Below, one piece after another: positions 52,751 to 64,000 of a stretch of DNA of 64,000 bases (the stretch's first letter is position 1; the number at the start of each line of letters is the position of its first letter). Source of the DNA: Cavenderia fasciculata. Its lineage: Eukaryota; Evosea; Eumycetozoa; Acytosteliales; Cavenderiaceae. The position numbers and the translations under genes are program-made. The stretch is taken from contig NW_004457644.1 of NCBI RefSeq assembly GCF_000203815.1, positions 558,001-622,000 on the forward strand, written 5' to 3'. The notes under the pieces are model-generated. The model was not told the DNA's origin. It saw only the letters and a list, made by a program, of their open reading frames with translations, and made no database searches.

Positions 52751-54890
52751 CTGCTTTAAACAAAAAGGCGAATTTAACAATGAAGATATATAGAAAACCT
52801 TTGGTTGGTTGGTTGGTTGGCAAATAAGAGAATTGAAAAGAGAAAGAATGAGAATAAATAAGAAAGAGAGACGTATAATTAGTATTAGCCAGTATACATT
52901 TAATAATCTTATTCAATGTATGAGATATATCTAGGTAGGTAGGTGTGGGTGGGTGTAGGTGAGGTGTGGGTGGACCATCACCGATTGACAATTGTGTGAT
53001 TAGATGTTTTAACGGTGGTTGGGTGAGACCACTAGTAAGCGAACCCCACATGTGGGTAGGGTTGATTGGTTGTCTGATACCAACAGATATACCAACAAGA
53101 GTCTTCCATTGTAGAATACGACAGAGTCAAAATACTACAAGAACCTACTGGTAAGACTAGGACATCTATAGATTGGTTGGTAGATCTCTGTAGTATAACG
53201 ATGATGAGGAAAGGATGAGGGAAGATGAAGAGGAGGATAAAGAAAGTTGAGGGAAACCAAACATAAAGATTGTTGATGACATACAATTGTGTGCAAGCAG
53301 CAATGCTAGTCGAGAGAGAGAGAGAAGTATAATGTTACAAGTAGTTATAAATAAATAATGTTTGTTGTTGTTGTTGTTGAACAATGGTCAAACCATGTCC
53401 TTTTATAGTTTCTTGCATCATTGTTCATCCCCTCTTTCTCTCCTTCCTCTAGCTAGCTGAAGTACCCTCTTTCTTCGGTCAGTCAATAATGATTGATCAT
53501 GAGATGTACGACTAAAGATATTCAACTTTTAATTAATCTCCTCACCCAACAATTTTTTTTGGGCAAAGAGGATAGGGTGAGCTGGTGATCCGGATTGGGC
53601 TGAACGATGTTGTTTTGATAGAGTTGAATGAATTTTGAGTTTGACACATCTTTAAATTGAATGCGTGAGTGGGGGGGGGATGTGCGTGCGAGCAACAAAA
53701 CTCATTGAGAGAGAGAGACCCGCACAACAACAGTGAGAGTTGTTGACATTTGTTTAATGTTTTATCAATTGCACTGAGATGTGTGAGAAAGGAAAGGAAA
53801 GGATGTAAGGAAGAAAAGAAGGGATGAATGAATGATGGCGATAGAGTTGTGAATGAAACAAGTTTACCTTTTTTAGTGTAGAGATGGGGGAGAGGTGAAT
53901 TGGTAGGGAGGTAGGTAGATCTTTTAAAATAAATAAATTAAATAAATAAATAATAAATGCAGAAAATAATATTATTTTCTAAAACCAAAATTAAACACTA
54001 CAACAATTAAATAAATAAATGTTTGATGTCAACTGATTGTTGTTTGATGATGATGATGATGATGTTTGATATTTTGGTTGTTGTTGTTGTTAATAATGGA
54101 AGATGACAATTATTTGCGGCATTTGGAATACGAATTCCAAGTTTAAATATAAAAATAAATGGATAATGATGTTTGGTTGGTGTTTGATTGGTGGTAATGA
54201 TGATGATGATGATGATAATGATAATGATGGGGATTCCAATTGGTGGTAATATATAAAGAGAGAGAGTAGAGTAGAGTATATAGTAGTAGTAGTATAGGAT
54301 GATATCAAAATTATAGTAGATGTAGTAGTTACTGTTGACTTTTATATTCCGTTGAATGAAATACAGGCGTCGCGATGGTTAAATATGGATGATGATGAGC
54401 TGGATATATGGATTTGGTGGTACGTAGACGAGTATACTTACAAAACCAATTAATTTATATCAATATATTCGAGGTAGCAGTAGGGTGAATTGAGAATGGT
54501 CGACGATGGTGTGGGGGGGTAGGGGTAGGTATGGTGGTGATGGATGGTAGTGGTGGTGGATGGATGGATGGTGGTGGTGGGTGGTTGCTGTCTGTTGTTA
54601 GTACTAACTAATAACAACAACAACAGCAATTATTGATTGATTGATTATACGATTGGCATACAATTGCTTTATATGTACACAGTAGTAGAGGTAGAGGTAG
54701 TAATAATAATAATAATAATAAATAAAGAACAACTTTGATTGATTGATTGTTTGATTGATTGATTGATTGATTCCAACAATATGTTTGATGATTGTTAAAA
54801 ATTGAATTGACCAAACGTGTAAATGAATGATTTAAATCTTTTGATCGAGTATTATATTCCATATAATTCCTTTAATTTAAATTCTGTAAT

Positions 54891-54960
54891 CAGTCTGTCA
54901 GTCTGTCAGTCAGGTAGGTAGGCAGCTGTCTGTCGGCTTGATTGACAGCCGGTCTGTCAG
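54891..54960. repeat. GTCT/GTCA tetranucleotide cluster
   Basis: About 70 bp built of GTCT, GTCA, GGTA and GGCT units. Related GACT/GACC/GTCA arrays recur at 56277-56327, 56504-56536, 57416-57450 and 58267-58323. Confidence 0.8.
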
Positions 54961-55253
54961 TGCATGTTGACACTAGAAATTTTAAAATAAAATGTTAGAT
55001 AAGTGTTTGGAGGGGGTATGTCATGTTGTCTTTTGGCAAGTGTGTTTGAGCAAGCAAGCAAGCAGCATCATTCATGATGATGATAAAGATGATGCTGCTG
55101 CTACTGCTGCTGCTGGATGCATGGACGGACGGATGAGGAGGAGTATAACCAACAAACACTGTTGCACAATAAACAGTAGCAGCAGCAGTAGCAACACATA
55201 TTGTTGTAATATCTACTGGATGAATGAAGCACTTGTGCCAGTTGTTGGTATTA

Positions 55254-55259
<6 letters not shown>

Positions 55260-55291
<32 letters not shown>
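55260..55291. repeat. (GCT)10 microsatellite
   Basis: Ten uninterrupted TGC/GCT units followed by imperfect CAG/CAA units to about 55325. Further GCT/CAG-rich patches lie at 55090-55120, 55175-55195, 55360-55395, 59150-59180 and 59240-59272. Confidence 0.85.
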
Positions 55292-56979
55292 ACCACTGCT
55301 ACAGCAACAACAACAGCAGTAGCAAAGAGAGAGTGGTAATGGTAATGGTAATGGTAACAGCTACAGCATCGCAGTAGCTGCAACAGCAACAGCTGTGATA
55401 GAGATATATGTATGTATATATGTATGATGAGCGAAGAGATTGAATTGATTGGAAACTGCTTACCACCATTACTACCACTACCACTACTATCAACAACAAC
55501 AGATGTTTGTGGTGGTGACGAATGTAGTAGTAGTAAAACTAGTAGTAAAGATGGGAAAGATGGTGGGAGAAAGGTGAAAAGCGGGCGGGCACAGGCTATA
55601 TGTTGTACCCTGTGCGTGTGGTCAAAAGTCAATCCTGCTCTACTCTACTCTACTCTAGTCGACTTCTAGAGCAATCACCACATTGCCACCACATCGATAG
55701 TGGCAATTGTGAACTAACAACAAATGTGACAAGTTGTCAACACAATTGTGACAAAATCAATCTGTCAACCTCCCAAACATGGAAATTAATTTGGAGGAGG
55801 AGGAGGAGGAGGAAACAGGTTCATAAAATTTAATACTTCCCCTACACAGACTCTAAACAACACACACATCCTGACAAAGAGGAAGAGGAGTAGCAGCGGT
55901 TGAATATCATGGCTTGCTACTATTGTCGTTGTTGTTGGTGTTGGTGTTTTGGACAAAAGTGGTGGATGGCTGGTTAATAATATTAAATTAATTAACTCAG
56001 TACTAGTAGTACTCACACCCGTCAACAACATCTAATTAGTAAGGTTGTAGAAAAATGCTACAGCCACAAAGAGAGAGAGTGAGAGAGAGAAACTCAATTT
56101 TGATTGAGATTGTCATCGTTGCAACACACTGGGGTACTGGTTTAATTAACAAACGATTATTACAACATGTTGTTCAATATAAAAGTGAGAAGGGAGAATG
56201 AATGAATGAATGAATGAATTATAATAGTAATGGGGTGGTAGTAATAGTAGTAGTAGTAGGTAGCATTGGCAACAGAGTCAGACAGACAAACAGACAGAGA
56301 GACCGTTCTGTTCAGTCAGTCAGTAGGCTGAGATATTATTACCCACCTCCCAGGATGATTCATTCATTCATTCATTTCACCCATGGATTTGAAGAGGAGG
56401 AGGAGGAAGGTGGTAAGGATGGACGGAATTGCAATTCCATTCAAATGGAATTGGTAATTCAATTGACTACTCTTATTTTAATTTCATCATCATGATCCCC
56501 CTTTGACCGACTGACTGACTGACTGACCGACTGACCACACACAACAAGTTTAGTTTGGATGTTGAATCCATCTCCTCGAACAATATACCACAACAGTAAA
56601 AGTTACAGTTTATTGCAATAACAAGAACAAACAACAACAACAACACCACCACCACCACCACAACGATGAATGAGCTCCTCCACCTCTTCTTCTTCTTTTC
56701 TCCTCTTCCTCCTCTTTTGATCTACTCGTATCGTTACTACAAATAGTATCTGGTTTGAATGCTATCTATCTTGACGATCCCTATTTGGGACAAGTGGTAT
56801 AGTATAGAACAACAAACAAACAAACACCAACCATAATTATGGTTAGTGGTTCTCTCGGTAACATCAATCAAATAACACGGATGATGATGTGATAGTTATA
56901 ACAACCAACCTGGAAAGGTGTGTAAGTGTGTGTGTGTGAGTAAATCCCAAAAAAAACTGTTCCCCTAAATTTTGGGTAG

Positions 56980-57042
56980 TTATTGCTATCTAAAGCTGCT
57001 CTCGCGATAGATGATCATCAACCAAGCAATAGTAGTATCGGC
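56980..57042 (+). other. Possible 63-nt internal exon
   Basis: On the plus strand an acceptor-like TTTTGGGTAG precedes a 21-codon open segment encoding LLLSKAALAIDDHQPSNSSI plus G. A consensus donor, GTAAGT, follows at once. Composition is coding-like. A possible continuation lies at about 57316 after CAACTCTAG (SSIKEEEEKVW). No complete gene could be assembled. Confidence 0.25.
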
Positions 57043-57843
57043 GTAAGTATTTTAACAGCTTTGGATAGTGGTGGTTGCTTTTTTTGTGGTGATTCACAAA
57101 GAGAGAGGAGAGGAGAGGATTGGTTTGGTTGGTTGGTAGTTCCGACAAACTGTGAAACTGCCTGCCTGACCGACCGACTGGCCATGATCATATGGAACAT
57201 AGAGAGGATTGTCAAATCAACCACCAACTAACCAACCAACAACCAACCAATCTATCTCTCTATCTATCCATCTATCAATTTCTTAATCTATCTTTTATCT
57301 TTTACCAACTCTAGAGTAGTATTAAAGAAGAAGAAGAAAAAGTGTGGTGGTTGTTGTTGTTGATTGTTTTTCTACTATCCCCCATTCCACACCAAATTTA
57401 ACCCCAAATTTTTTTGTCTGTCAGTCTGTCAGTCAGTCAGTGTCAGTCACCATGACTACAATCATATTTTATCATGATTGCCAACAACAACAATAACAAC
57501 TGTTGTATAACACCCTCTAATTGATTTATCGTCGTCATGAATTAACACACACACACACACACATATTGATTGTACTAGTGATTCATTTGGATGATGGTGA
57601 AATTTGCCAATTCCCAAGTTTGTCATTCAATACAAAGTGTATTAAATCTATTAACTACTTTCTCTCTCTCTCTCTCTTTGATGGTTGGTTAATTAACCCA
57701 CCACCACCACCATTGAATGAAGAGTGTCGGCAATAAGAAACAAAGCAATAGCTTTGTACCCCCCACCTAGGTCAACCAACCAAAAGATTTATATATTTTA
57801 AATCTTTATCTGCTCGTTGATTATTATAATAATGATCACAAAA

Positions 57844-58053
57844 CTAACATTGGGTGGAGGGGGTGTGGAAATGGTAGAATTGCGTATTATTTCCAATGCT
57901 GGTGTTGGTTGCAATCAGTACAATGTTGGATTTCTTCTGTTCTCTTGTAGTTGCAACTACAATCAACTTCTTGGAATTATAGGCACCATACATAATTAGA
58001 ACAACATCACCTTCATATTGTCTATCTCTCTCTCTCAAATTCATTATTAGCAT
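57844..58053 (-). other. Coding-like minus-strand ORF, 69 codons
   Basis: The best coding-like frame in the gene-poor region. After an AG at the end of a GAGA run, it reads RQYEGDVVLIMYGAYNSKKL, then IVVATTREQKKSNIVLIATN and NNTQFYHFHTPSTQC before a stop. The alternating beta-strand-like pattern and balanced residues argue for present or past coding. No domain was recognised and no flanking exon is certain. The opposite strand is also open over part of it (57832-57999), so one of the two is a shadow. Confidence 0.3.
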
Positions 58054-58266
58054 TGTTGTTTGTTATAAAATTAAAACATATAATCCCTAACCAAATCATA
58101 GCAATCAATATATTTAATATTTAAAACTCTATATTCCTATTGGATGTCCAATAGGTGTGTGTGTGCGTTGTGATGGATTGGAATAGATATTGTATTGTAT
58201 CACTTCCCACTTGTTTTTTTTCCCCAATATTTTATAATAGATTGATTGTATGCTATGCTGCGCGGT

Positions 58267-58323
58267 TGACCGACCAGACAGACAAAGAGAGAGAGAGACC
58301 GACCGACCGACCGACCGACCGAC
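58267..58323. repeat. (GACC)n/GAGA microsatellite
   Basis: A GACC-rich start, a short GAGA run, then seven consecutive GACC units ending at about 58323. It is the longest perfect array of this motif in the window. Confidence 0.85.
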
Positions 58324-60062
58324 GATTCTCCTCTCCCCCTTTGTTGGTAAATTTAAATTAATTGACCGCAGACCGTATCATGGTAATATACGCTATTCGA
58401 AAAGTGAGTGATGGGTGATGGATGTGTGTAATTTTAAAACCGGATTCCATGAATCCAATATTATTTTTTTTGTATGACCATTGGTGATGGATGGTAGGCA
58501 GAGAATGATGATATGATATTTTTGGGTTGGTAGTAATTTGATGGTTTGACAACAATTGTTTAATAATAATAACAATATTTGGATTTAAAATTAGAATTTC
58601 AAAATGCTATGAAATAATTAAATTATTCTCGACACTCGATTCTATAATTAGAACCAAGAGTTCATAGTTGAATTGATTGATTGATTGGATTGGATTGAAT
58701 AGATGTGGTGATGATGATCAGGTTTGGTTGTTTATACAACATGGTATGTTTAAAAAAAAAAAAAAAATCCCAATACATACTATTGTCACATTCGATCAAT
58801 GTTGTGTGGATGGGAATGTATGTATGAATTGAATGGATACATACACTAACAAACAATGATTTGATTTACTATAGTAAGTGTGTATGCACAGCTAGGTTGG
58901 CACCCGCCCGAAATATAAGTAAATAATGACCCCAACAATGGTGATATATAGTGATATTGTCAATAGTTACCTTTTTCGTGGTGATTAGAAAAAAAAGGGG
59001 TGTTGTGGGATTGTTTCAACAACACCATTCGTCATCAATTGTTCGAACTTGCCAAGATGATGGTTACCATGCCATCCATATCCACCTTTGAATTTTGTTT
59101 CAAAAAAACAAGAAGCTGAAACCTGCTATAATATAATATCTGTTATCTGCTGCTACTACTGCTGCTGTTGCCTGCTGCTGATGTACTTTTACTGGCTCAC
59201 TGTTCACTACTAGTTGTTACTGTCTGTTACACTACTGTTACTACTGCTGCTGCTACCTCTGCTGCTACTGCTATATATGTGAAACTTGTTTCCAAAAAAT
59301 CTGGATCACGTCAAAATCCATAACCATTTCATCCACAGTTCAAAGTGATCGTTTCTAATAGTAGATGCCATATAGATTGTAATGTAACAGTAAAAATGAT
59401 GACGATGATTAGTATAATCTACAACCACTCCAGTCATCGTCATCGTCACCACCCAACTCTGTTGGAATGGCAATGGGATGAATGGAAACCATTTGGTTGG
59501 TTGGCTGGATGGCTGGGATGGCAGGTTGTTACACGTCATCTTTTAAACATTGGTTTGCAATGGCAATAGACTATGATGAAACCTACAAGTATTTTTTTTG
59601 GGGATTGTTATTATTAGTATTATTATTGTGCCCATTCCCTTGTTTTCATTGCCAACCTGGCACACTCTCTGCTCTCTCTTTCTGTTGCCATTGCAATTGT
59701 TGGCATGATGAACAAACAAACATGGGATTGGATGGATGGATGGATGGATGGATAGATGGATGAGATATCGTGTAGGTGGCACTATTATTGTATCCTTGCC
59801 GGTGACCCCAATCACTGCACTCACTACTGTTTCTTGTTTACATACATCGAGGTATTTTTCTATGCTATGGCTGCAATGCTACCAATACCTATAAATCTTC
59901 TCTTGTTCTTCTCTTCTCTTCTCGCTGCTGGATGCTCCAACAACAATAATTACACAGTACTGTTGTTAACAATTATTATTATTATTATTATTATTGTTGT
60001 TGTTAATGAGCATGAACATGAATGACAGCCAACAAAGAATGGCTGGTGTATTGGGTACTGAT

Positions 60063-60147
60063 GCAGCAACAACAGCAACAACACAACAAACAACAACAAC
60101 AGCAACAGCAACAACAGCAACAGCAACAGCAACAACAACAACAACTG
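60063..60147 (+). repeat. CAA/CAG repeat, Gln- or Thr-coding in two frames
   Basis: About 85 bp of CAA and CAG codons. One plus frame (ATG at about 60061) would be nearly all Gln, ending LL and a stop. The neighbouring frame (59994-60182) gives MNDSQQRMAGVLGTD followed by an Ala/Thr run and VVNVTDKFKFK. Neither is convincing as a complete gene. Confidence 0.7.
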
Positions 60148-60206
60148 TTGTAAACGTAACAGACAAATTTAAATTTAAATAATTCAATTGCAATTGGATT
60201 AGGTAG

Positions 60207-60428
60207 GTGAGGATTGGTTGGATTGATGAGGAGGACAGCAACAAAGCTGATGTTGCCGTTGTGCTGTGGCGGTCACCTACCATATGTTCCTACGCTTGTG
60301 CAACACAACACAACACAACAGCAACAACAACAACAACAACAACAACAACAAAAAAAAATCAATCATTTGCCAAAGCAATGGCCGATTTGCAAGCCACTGC
60401 CATAGTGATGGGTAAGAGGTTTGGGTAA
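60207..60428 (+). other. Possible coding segment around a CAA repeat
   Basis: The plus-strand frame reads DEEDSNKADVAVVLWRSPTI, then a Thr run from the CAA/ACA repeat (60298-60350), then NQSFAKAMADLQATAIVMG. A good donor (ATGG-GTAAGA) follows at 60411. The parts flanking the repeat look coding. A stop follows soon if the donor is not used. No downstream exon is identified. Confidence 0.25.
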
Positions 60429-61671
60429 ATCTTCCATCCCTCACTAGTTGTGTCGTAGGGTTTCCGGTCACCCCTCATCATCCCCATCCACCCCCATTGC
60501 TTTCAGCTGACAAACTTCAATTTGCCTATCAACATGGAACTGTATAAAAGAGGAGGGGGGTGGTGGTAGGTGGTGTGTGGGGAACATCTACAACATTAAC
60601 ATCAATGATGGTAACACTATTGGTTTTGTGGTGGTGGTGGTGGTGTGTAGTGTCAATCAAATCGTCTTTGCAACAACACTCTATTGGTGTTGGTTGTGTT
60701 GCATACAACATGAATATGATATTTGTGTTGTGTGGGTGTGTGCAATATTTAGTCATATATGTACTTACGACTACTATACGAGTTGAGGTATACATGATGA
60801 TATGTTATCTTTTATCATTCTACACTACTACATTTCTAAAATGGCGGTTGCTGGTGGATGGATGATCATCATTTAAAACTAACCAATAACCGTTGGTGTT
60901 ATTAATGGCAATAAGAAGAGGAAGGATGGATGGGGTAGGTGATTTTTATATTATGTACATTTCTAGTCTATAGACTGAATCAGACAGGATGAAATAATAA
61001 TATTAATCAATGTACAATGATTCAATAAATTGAATTACAAATTTAATGTCTGATTGTGTTTGCATGACCGTTATAACTCATGTGTTTCATTCTTGGCGCC
61101 AACAAATAATTTAAAATTCAAATTAGTTTGGATTGTCCAATCTTACAACCAAATCAAAAGGAAGGATTAATCATTCTTTACAAAGTTGGGTAGTAGTAGT
61201 TGTTGTTAATGATTGGTTCTTCATTCCAATCAAGTTGGGGATTCAATTTTTAAACACTAACTATCTCAAAAATGGTTGAGGATTAAAATGATTGGAATGA
61301 AAAAAGAGATTCATTGGAATCATTGGTTTCCCAAAAGAGTAATTGGTTGGAATCTCGTGTGATGGTGTAAACAGATCCAATCAAATTCCAAGAGTTGCCA
61401 ATATACTAATTAATTTTAATTGTAACTTGGATCTGTTGAGATCATCATTTCAAACATGTGGGTGTACGTCGTTAACAATGTATATCGGACGGAACCGCTT
61501 CAAATGTAAATCGGTCTCTGATTGAGCTAATAGATTGGTTGGGTGTGGTGATTTTTATTGCCATTTAGAGTCTAGTAGTGGGTGTTGGCGATACCCTTAC
61601 GGAATTGGTAAAGCTTGGCTTGTTTGTGGTTGTGGCAATCTACTCCCTCCTCCTCTTCTTTTCTTACCAAA

Positions 61672-64000
61672 TTATTGCATCTGTTTGTTTTGGGGTGTGG
61701 GAAGTGGCTGTTGTGACTGTTGGCCGAGAGGAATGGGTGGTTGTTGCAACAGCTGGTGTTGTTGTTGTTGAAGAGGAGGAGGGTGTTGGAGTGCTGACGC
61801 AATTGAAGAGAACGATGAAGATTTGGCAAAAGACACTTTCATGACATGCTCGCCAATTGGATGTCCGTGGAGTTTTACCAAACTATTGACCGACTCTTCA
61901 AGGCTGGACATCTCAATCAAAGCCATCCTGGCGTCTTTGCTATATGGAGTAAAAGTAATAGTGTTGGGAAAAGCGAAGTGATGGTGATGTTAGTAAAAGG
62001 GAAAAGGGGGTTTGGAGAATAATTGTGTAGTTTGGTCTGGATGGTGTGTGAGTCTCAAAGGGGAGGGATGGGAGAGTGAGTGGGTAAATTGTTTGTTTGT
62101 TTGTTTGTTTGCTGATTCCATTCATCTAATCTGATTCAGGTTCCTAAACGCCATGAAGTAACCCTTCTCTTGGATTGGTTGTTGTTGTCATCAATCTTTA
62201 CTCGCACACCATCTTGTAGATAGATCAAACACACTTTGATTTTATCATCAGTGGAATGTGGGTGGGGTAATAAAAAGTGAGGAGGAAGGCCCTAGCACCA
62301 GCAGCGGCAGAAGATTCTGATTGCTTTCTAGCAACGGCAGCAGAAACTTAACAGGAATTGCCCAATCAACAGCTGATAGCCCTGCCAATTATGGAGCAAG
62401 ATACTTTCGTTTGAATGACACGAGCAATGAACTGTTGTCGGTTTTTCCCTCCTTTTTTTCAAAATATTTAAAAAGTTTGAATTTTTGGGAGGGTGTTTGG
62501 CCTTGTGGCCTGCCATTGTCGGTCGTTTTTGGCTTGCCTTCTCTTCTTTTAATTCCAATGGAGGTTGGGGTAGACGTTAAATGAATAAACAAGAGACGGA
62601 TTAATTAATTAACCCCTTCCTTTGTTTCTTTGCCCTTTGAAGGGACTAGTACCTCCTCCTCTGTCTCTCCTTCCCCAACCTTGGTAATCGAGGGATCTAT
62701 TGGTATCCGAAATTCCTTGTCAAGATCTTGAGCTGCAGTACCCCTCATACTCGAGGGTATGTGGTGACTACTCTACTTAACAAAAAAAACAATTACAACG
62801 ATGAAGAAAAATTGTGTTTCCTGAATAGGAGGAGAGAAAAAGAGTAAAAAAGGAAACATAAAAAACAGGCTAGTTCCTATTAAAGAACCCAACAACAAAC
62901 AAAAGATTGAGAGATAATGATGGAGATTTGTTGTTGTAAACACATCACACAATCACAAGAGTTTTTGGGTTACAATTGTACCCCTTTGAAACTTTATAGC
63001 TCCACAAAACGACGATGATAGTAGATAAAGATAGATGAAGACGATGATGATAGCAAAAACATACTTGAATAAATGAAAGGAAACAACATTGCCAAACTTT
63101 GAAAATAATTCGGTAATGCAAGCTTCTATATCAAACCTTGGGGGTAAGTTTGAAAGATGGAGAATATGCGATGGTGGATGGATGTTTTGGTAATTCTTTG
63201 ACCCTGGCTGTTTAAATCTATGAGAAGCAGAGCCAGTATAATCTTTGGTGAAATCACTCTAAAATAAAATTGTATAAAAAAGGAAATTTAAATCTATTAA
63301 AATCGATCAAATCAAAACCAAAATAAATTATTTTTTTTTGAACATACTTGAGCATCACCAGACTTTGGCATGGAAATAGATGCATGCCTTGAAAGATTAA
63401 CTCTTAATATACTTCCTCTAAATGGTACATTATTTAAATATTGTAATGCTAATTCTCTAAAAAAAAAAAAAGATAAATATAAAAATAACAAACAAAATTA
63501 ATTAATTATCTCTTTTCTATTTTCTTTTTTTTTCTCTATTTTTTTATATTTACGCTTGTTGTGGTAAATTCATTTGAATTAAAGCTGTATCCTTTTTGTT
63601 AAACATGATTTTAATACGTATTGGGTCACCGTAAACACCGAAAAGATTAAAGAGGTCTTGTGGAGAAGCCGAAAGAGGAAGACCGCCGACGATTAGAACC
63701 GGAGTGGATATGTGTGGGAAGAGGGTGGCCATTGCCTGTGGTTGGAGACCTGTCATACCAAGACTTTGTGCAACCGCAGCAGCCGCTGCCGATGATGGGC
63801 CAACGCCCATATTGGTTGCCGGATTCACAAGATGTGGGTTACTAATTGCACCTTGATTGACAATCGCCGCAGCAGCTGCTGCATGTTGCTGAGACATTAA
63901 TTGCCCAGCAGAATTATTGCCAAATCCAATTGTACTAGGAATACCCGACATTAACGTCGGATTAGTAAAATCACGACTCTTATCATTATTGTATTTAATA
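61672..64000 (-). CDS. Polypyrimidine tract-binding protein (PTB/hnRNP I), partial
   Basis: Minus-strand gene that enters from the right edge; its 5' part lies outside. Exons in the window are >64000-63554, 63456-63348, 63258-63065 and 61939-61672, all in phase. IKYNNDKSRDFTNPT is the hallmark end of PTB RRM2. An Ala/Gln/Gly-rich linker follows. RRM3 reads VLIVGGLPLSASPQDLFNLF, GVYGDPIRIKIMFNKKDTAL and LQYLNNVPFRGSILRVNLSR. Next come SDFTKDYTGSASHRFKQPGS and KNYQNIHPP. RRM4 starts ILHLSNLPPRFDIEACITEL, crosses the last intron (HLF-NKDARMALIEM) and ends EHVMKVSFAKSS. A Pro/Gln tail closes the protein. PTB binds pyrimidine-rich RNA in the nucleus and controls splicing. The last intron is 1,125 nt, about ten times the local norm. 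An internal exon there cannot be excluded. Confidence 0.92.
62605..62748 (-). other. Unexplained ORF inside the long PTB intron, 47 aa
   Basis: Same strand as the host gene. The frame from the ATG at 62748 reads MRGTAAQDLDKEFRIPIDPS, then ITKVGEGETEEEVLVPSKGK and a stop after GVN. Its GC content and balanced residues are coding-like and unlike normal introns. An imperfect palindrome around CATACTCGAGGGTATG sits at its start. It could be a regulated cassette exon, a remnant of another gene, or chance. Confidence 0.3.

Larger units (their letters stand above)
50784..61671. other. 11-kb microsatellite-rich, gene-poor region
   Basis: No gene that I can recognise in 10.9 kb, against about one gene per 2 kb elsewhere. 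The DNA is richer in G and C than other intergenic parts. It is crowded with simple repeats: TTGG/TTGA, GATG, GACC/GACT/GTCA/GTCT, GCT/CAG, CAA/CAG, GAGA, GGA and ATT. Open frames are all under 175 codons and mostly reflect these repeats. A few exon-like islands on both strands are listed separately. It may be a regulatory domain for the C2H2 gene, an undetected gene with tiny exons, or non-coding transcription units. Confidence 0.6.

Noticed and set aside
59950-60283. Leu- and Val-rich minus frames over the CAA/CAG repeat, possible membrane proteins
   Set aside because: They are the direct result of TTG/GTT/CTG codons in the complement of a CAA repeat.

Overview
The window reads as nuclear DNA of a dictyostelid social amoeba. 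The evidence is AT-rich intergenic DNA with long A and T tracts, short AT-rich introns with GTAAGT or GTATGT donors, poly-Asn, poly-Gln and poly-Thr runs inside ordinary proteins, and lineage-typical genes: a kinase/RhoGEF fusion, HssA-like small proteins and a cellulase with a TP/S-rich tail. The species cannot be named from sequence alone. All exon joins below were made by eye from donor and acceptor dinucleotides, reading phase and family similarity.

Layout. From 1.2 to 16 kb the window is densely packed: an unrecognised helical protein, an EML-type HELP/WD40 protein, mitochondrial ATP synthase epsilon, methionine aminopeptidase 1, an AlaX-like tRNA-editing domain protein, a PAP2 lipid phosphatase, an alpha/beta hydrolase with a 90-residue His/Gly metal-binding-like tail, and a kinase-IQ-DH-PH protein. 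From 16.7 to 26.2 kb come a C2-domain protein with a predicted 9-nt microexon, a small secreted protein with decayed relatives, an importin-like C-terminal fragment, tRNA-Ser(UGA), a GH9 cellulase and a TatD-family hydrolase. From 26.2 to 30.5 kb lies the most unusual region: three tandem units of about 1.2-1.6 kb, each with two divergently transcribed tiny genes. All six share a 10-nt first exon, a phase-1 intron in codon 4, a Cys-Cys-Gly-Gly core and an Ile-Asp repeat, and each pair shares a C-rich, CArG-like box in its common promoter.

From 30.7 to 50.8 kb the window again holds spliced housekeeping and regulatory genes: a tail-anchored coiled-coil protein, a MUS81-type nuclease with a ubiquitin-like N terminus, an ARM-like helical protein, the splicing factors CWC22 and PPIL2 side by side, DPH1 and a two-finger C2H2 protein. 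From 50.8 to 61.7 kb there is an 11-kb stretch with no gene I can recognise. It is dense in microsatellites and holds only scattered exon-like islands. The window ends inside a PTB/hnRNP I gene on the minus strand, covering the end of RRM2, RRM3 and RRM4, with a 1.1-kb intron.

Functional threads. Three genes belong to pre-mRNA processing (CWC22, PPIL2, PTB) and three to translation or protein maturation (MetAP1, DPH1, AlaX-like). Several pairs share short divergent promoters: MetAP1/AlaX-like (210 bp), PPIL2/DPH1 (156 bp), coiled-coil/MUS81 (about 0.5 kb) and the three HssA-like pairs.
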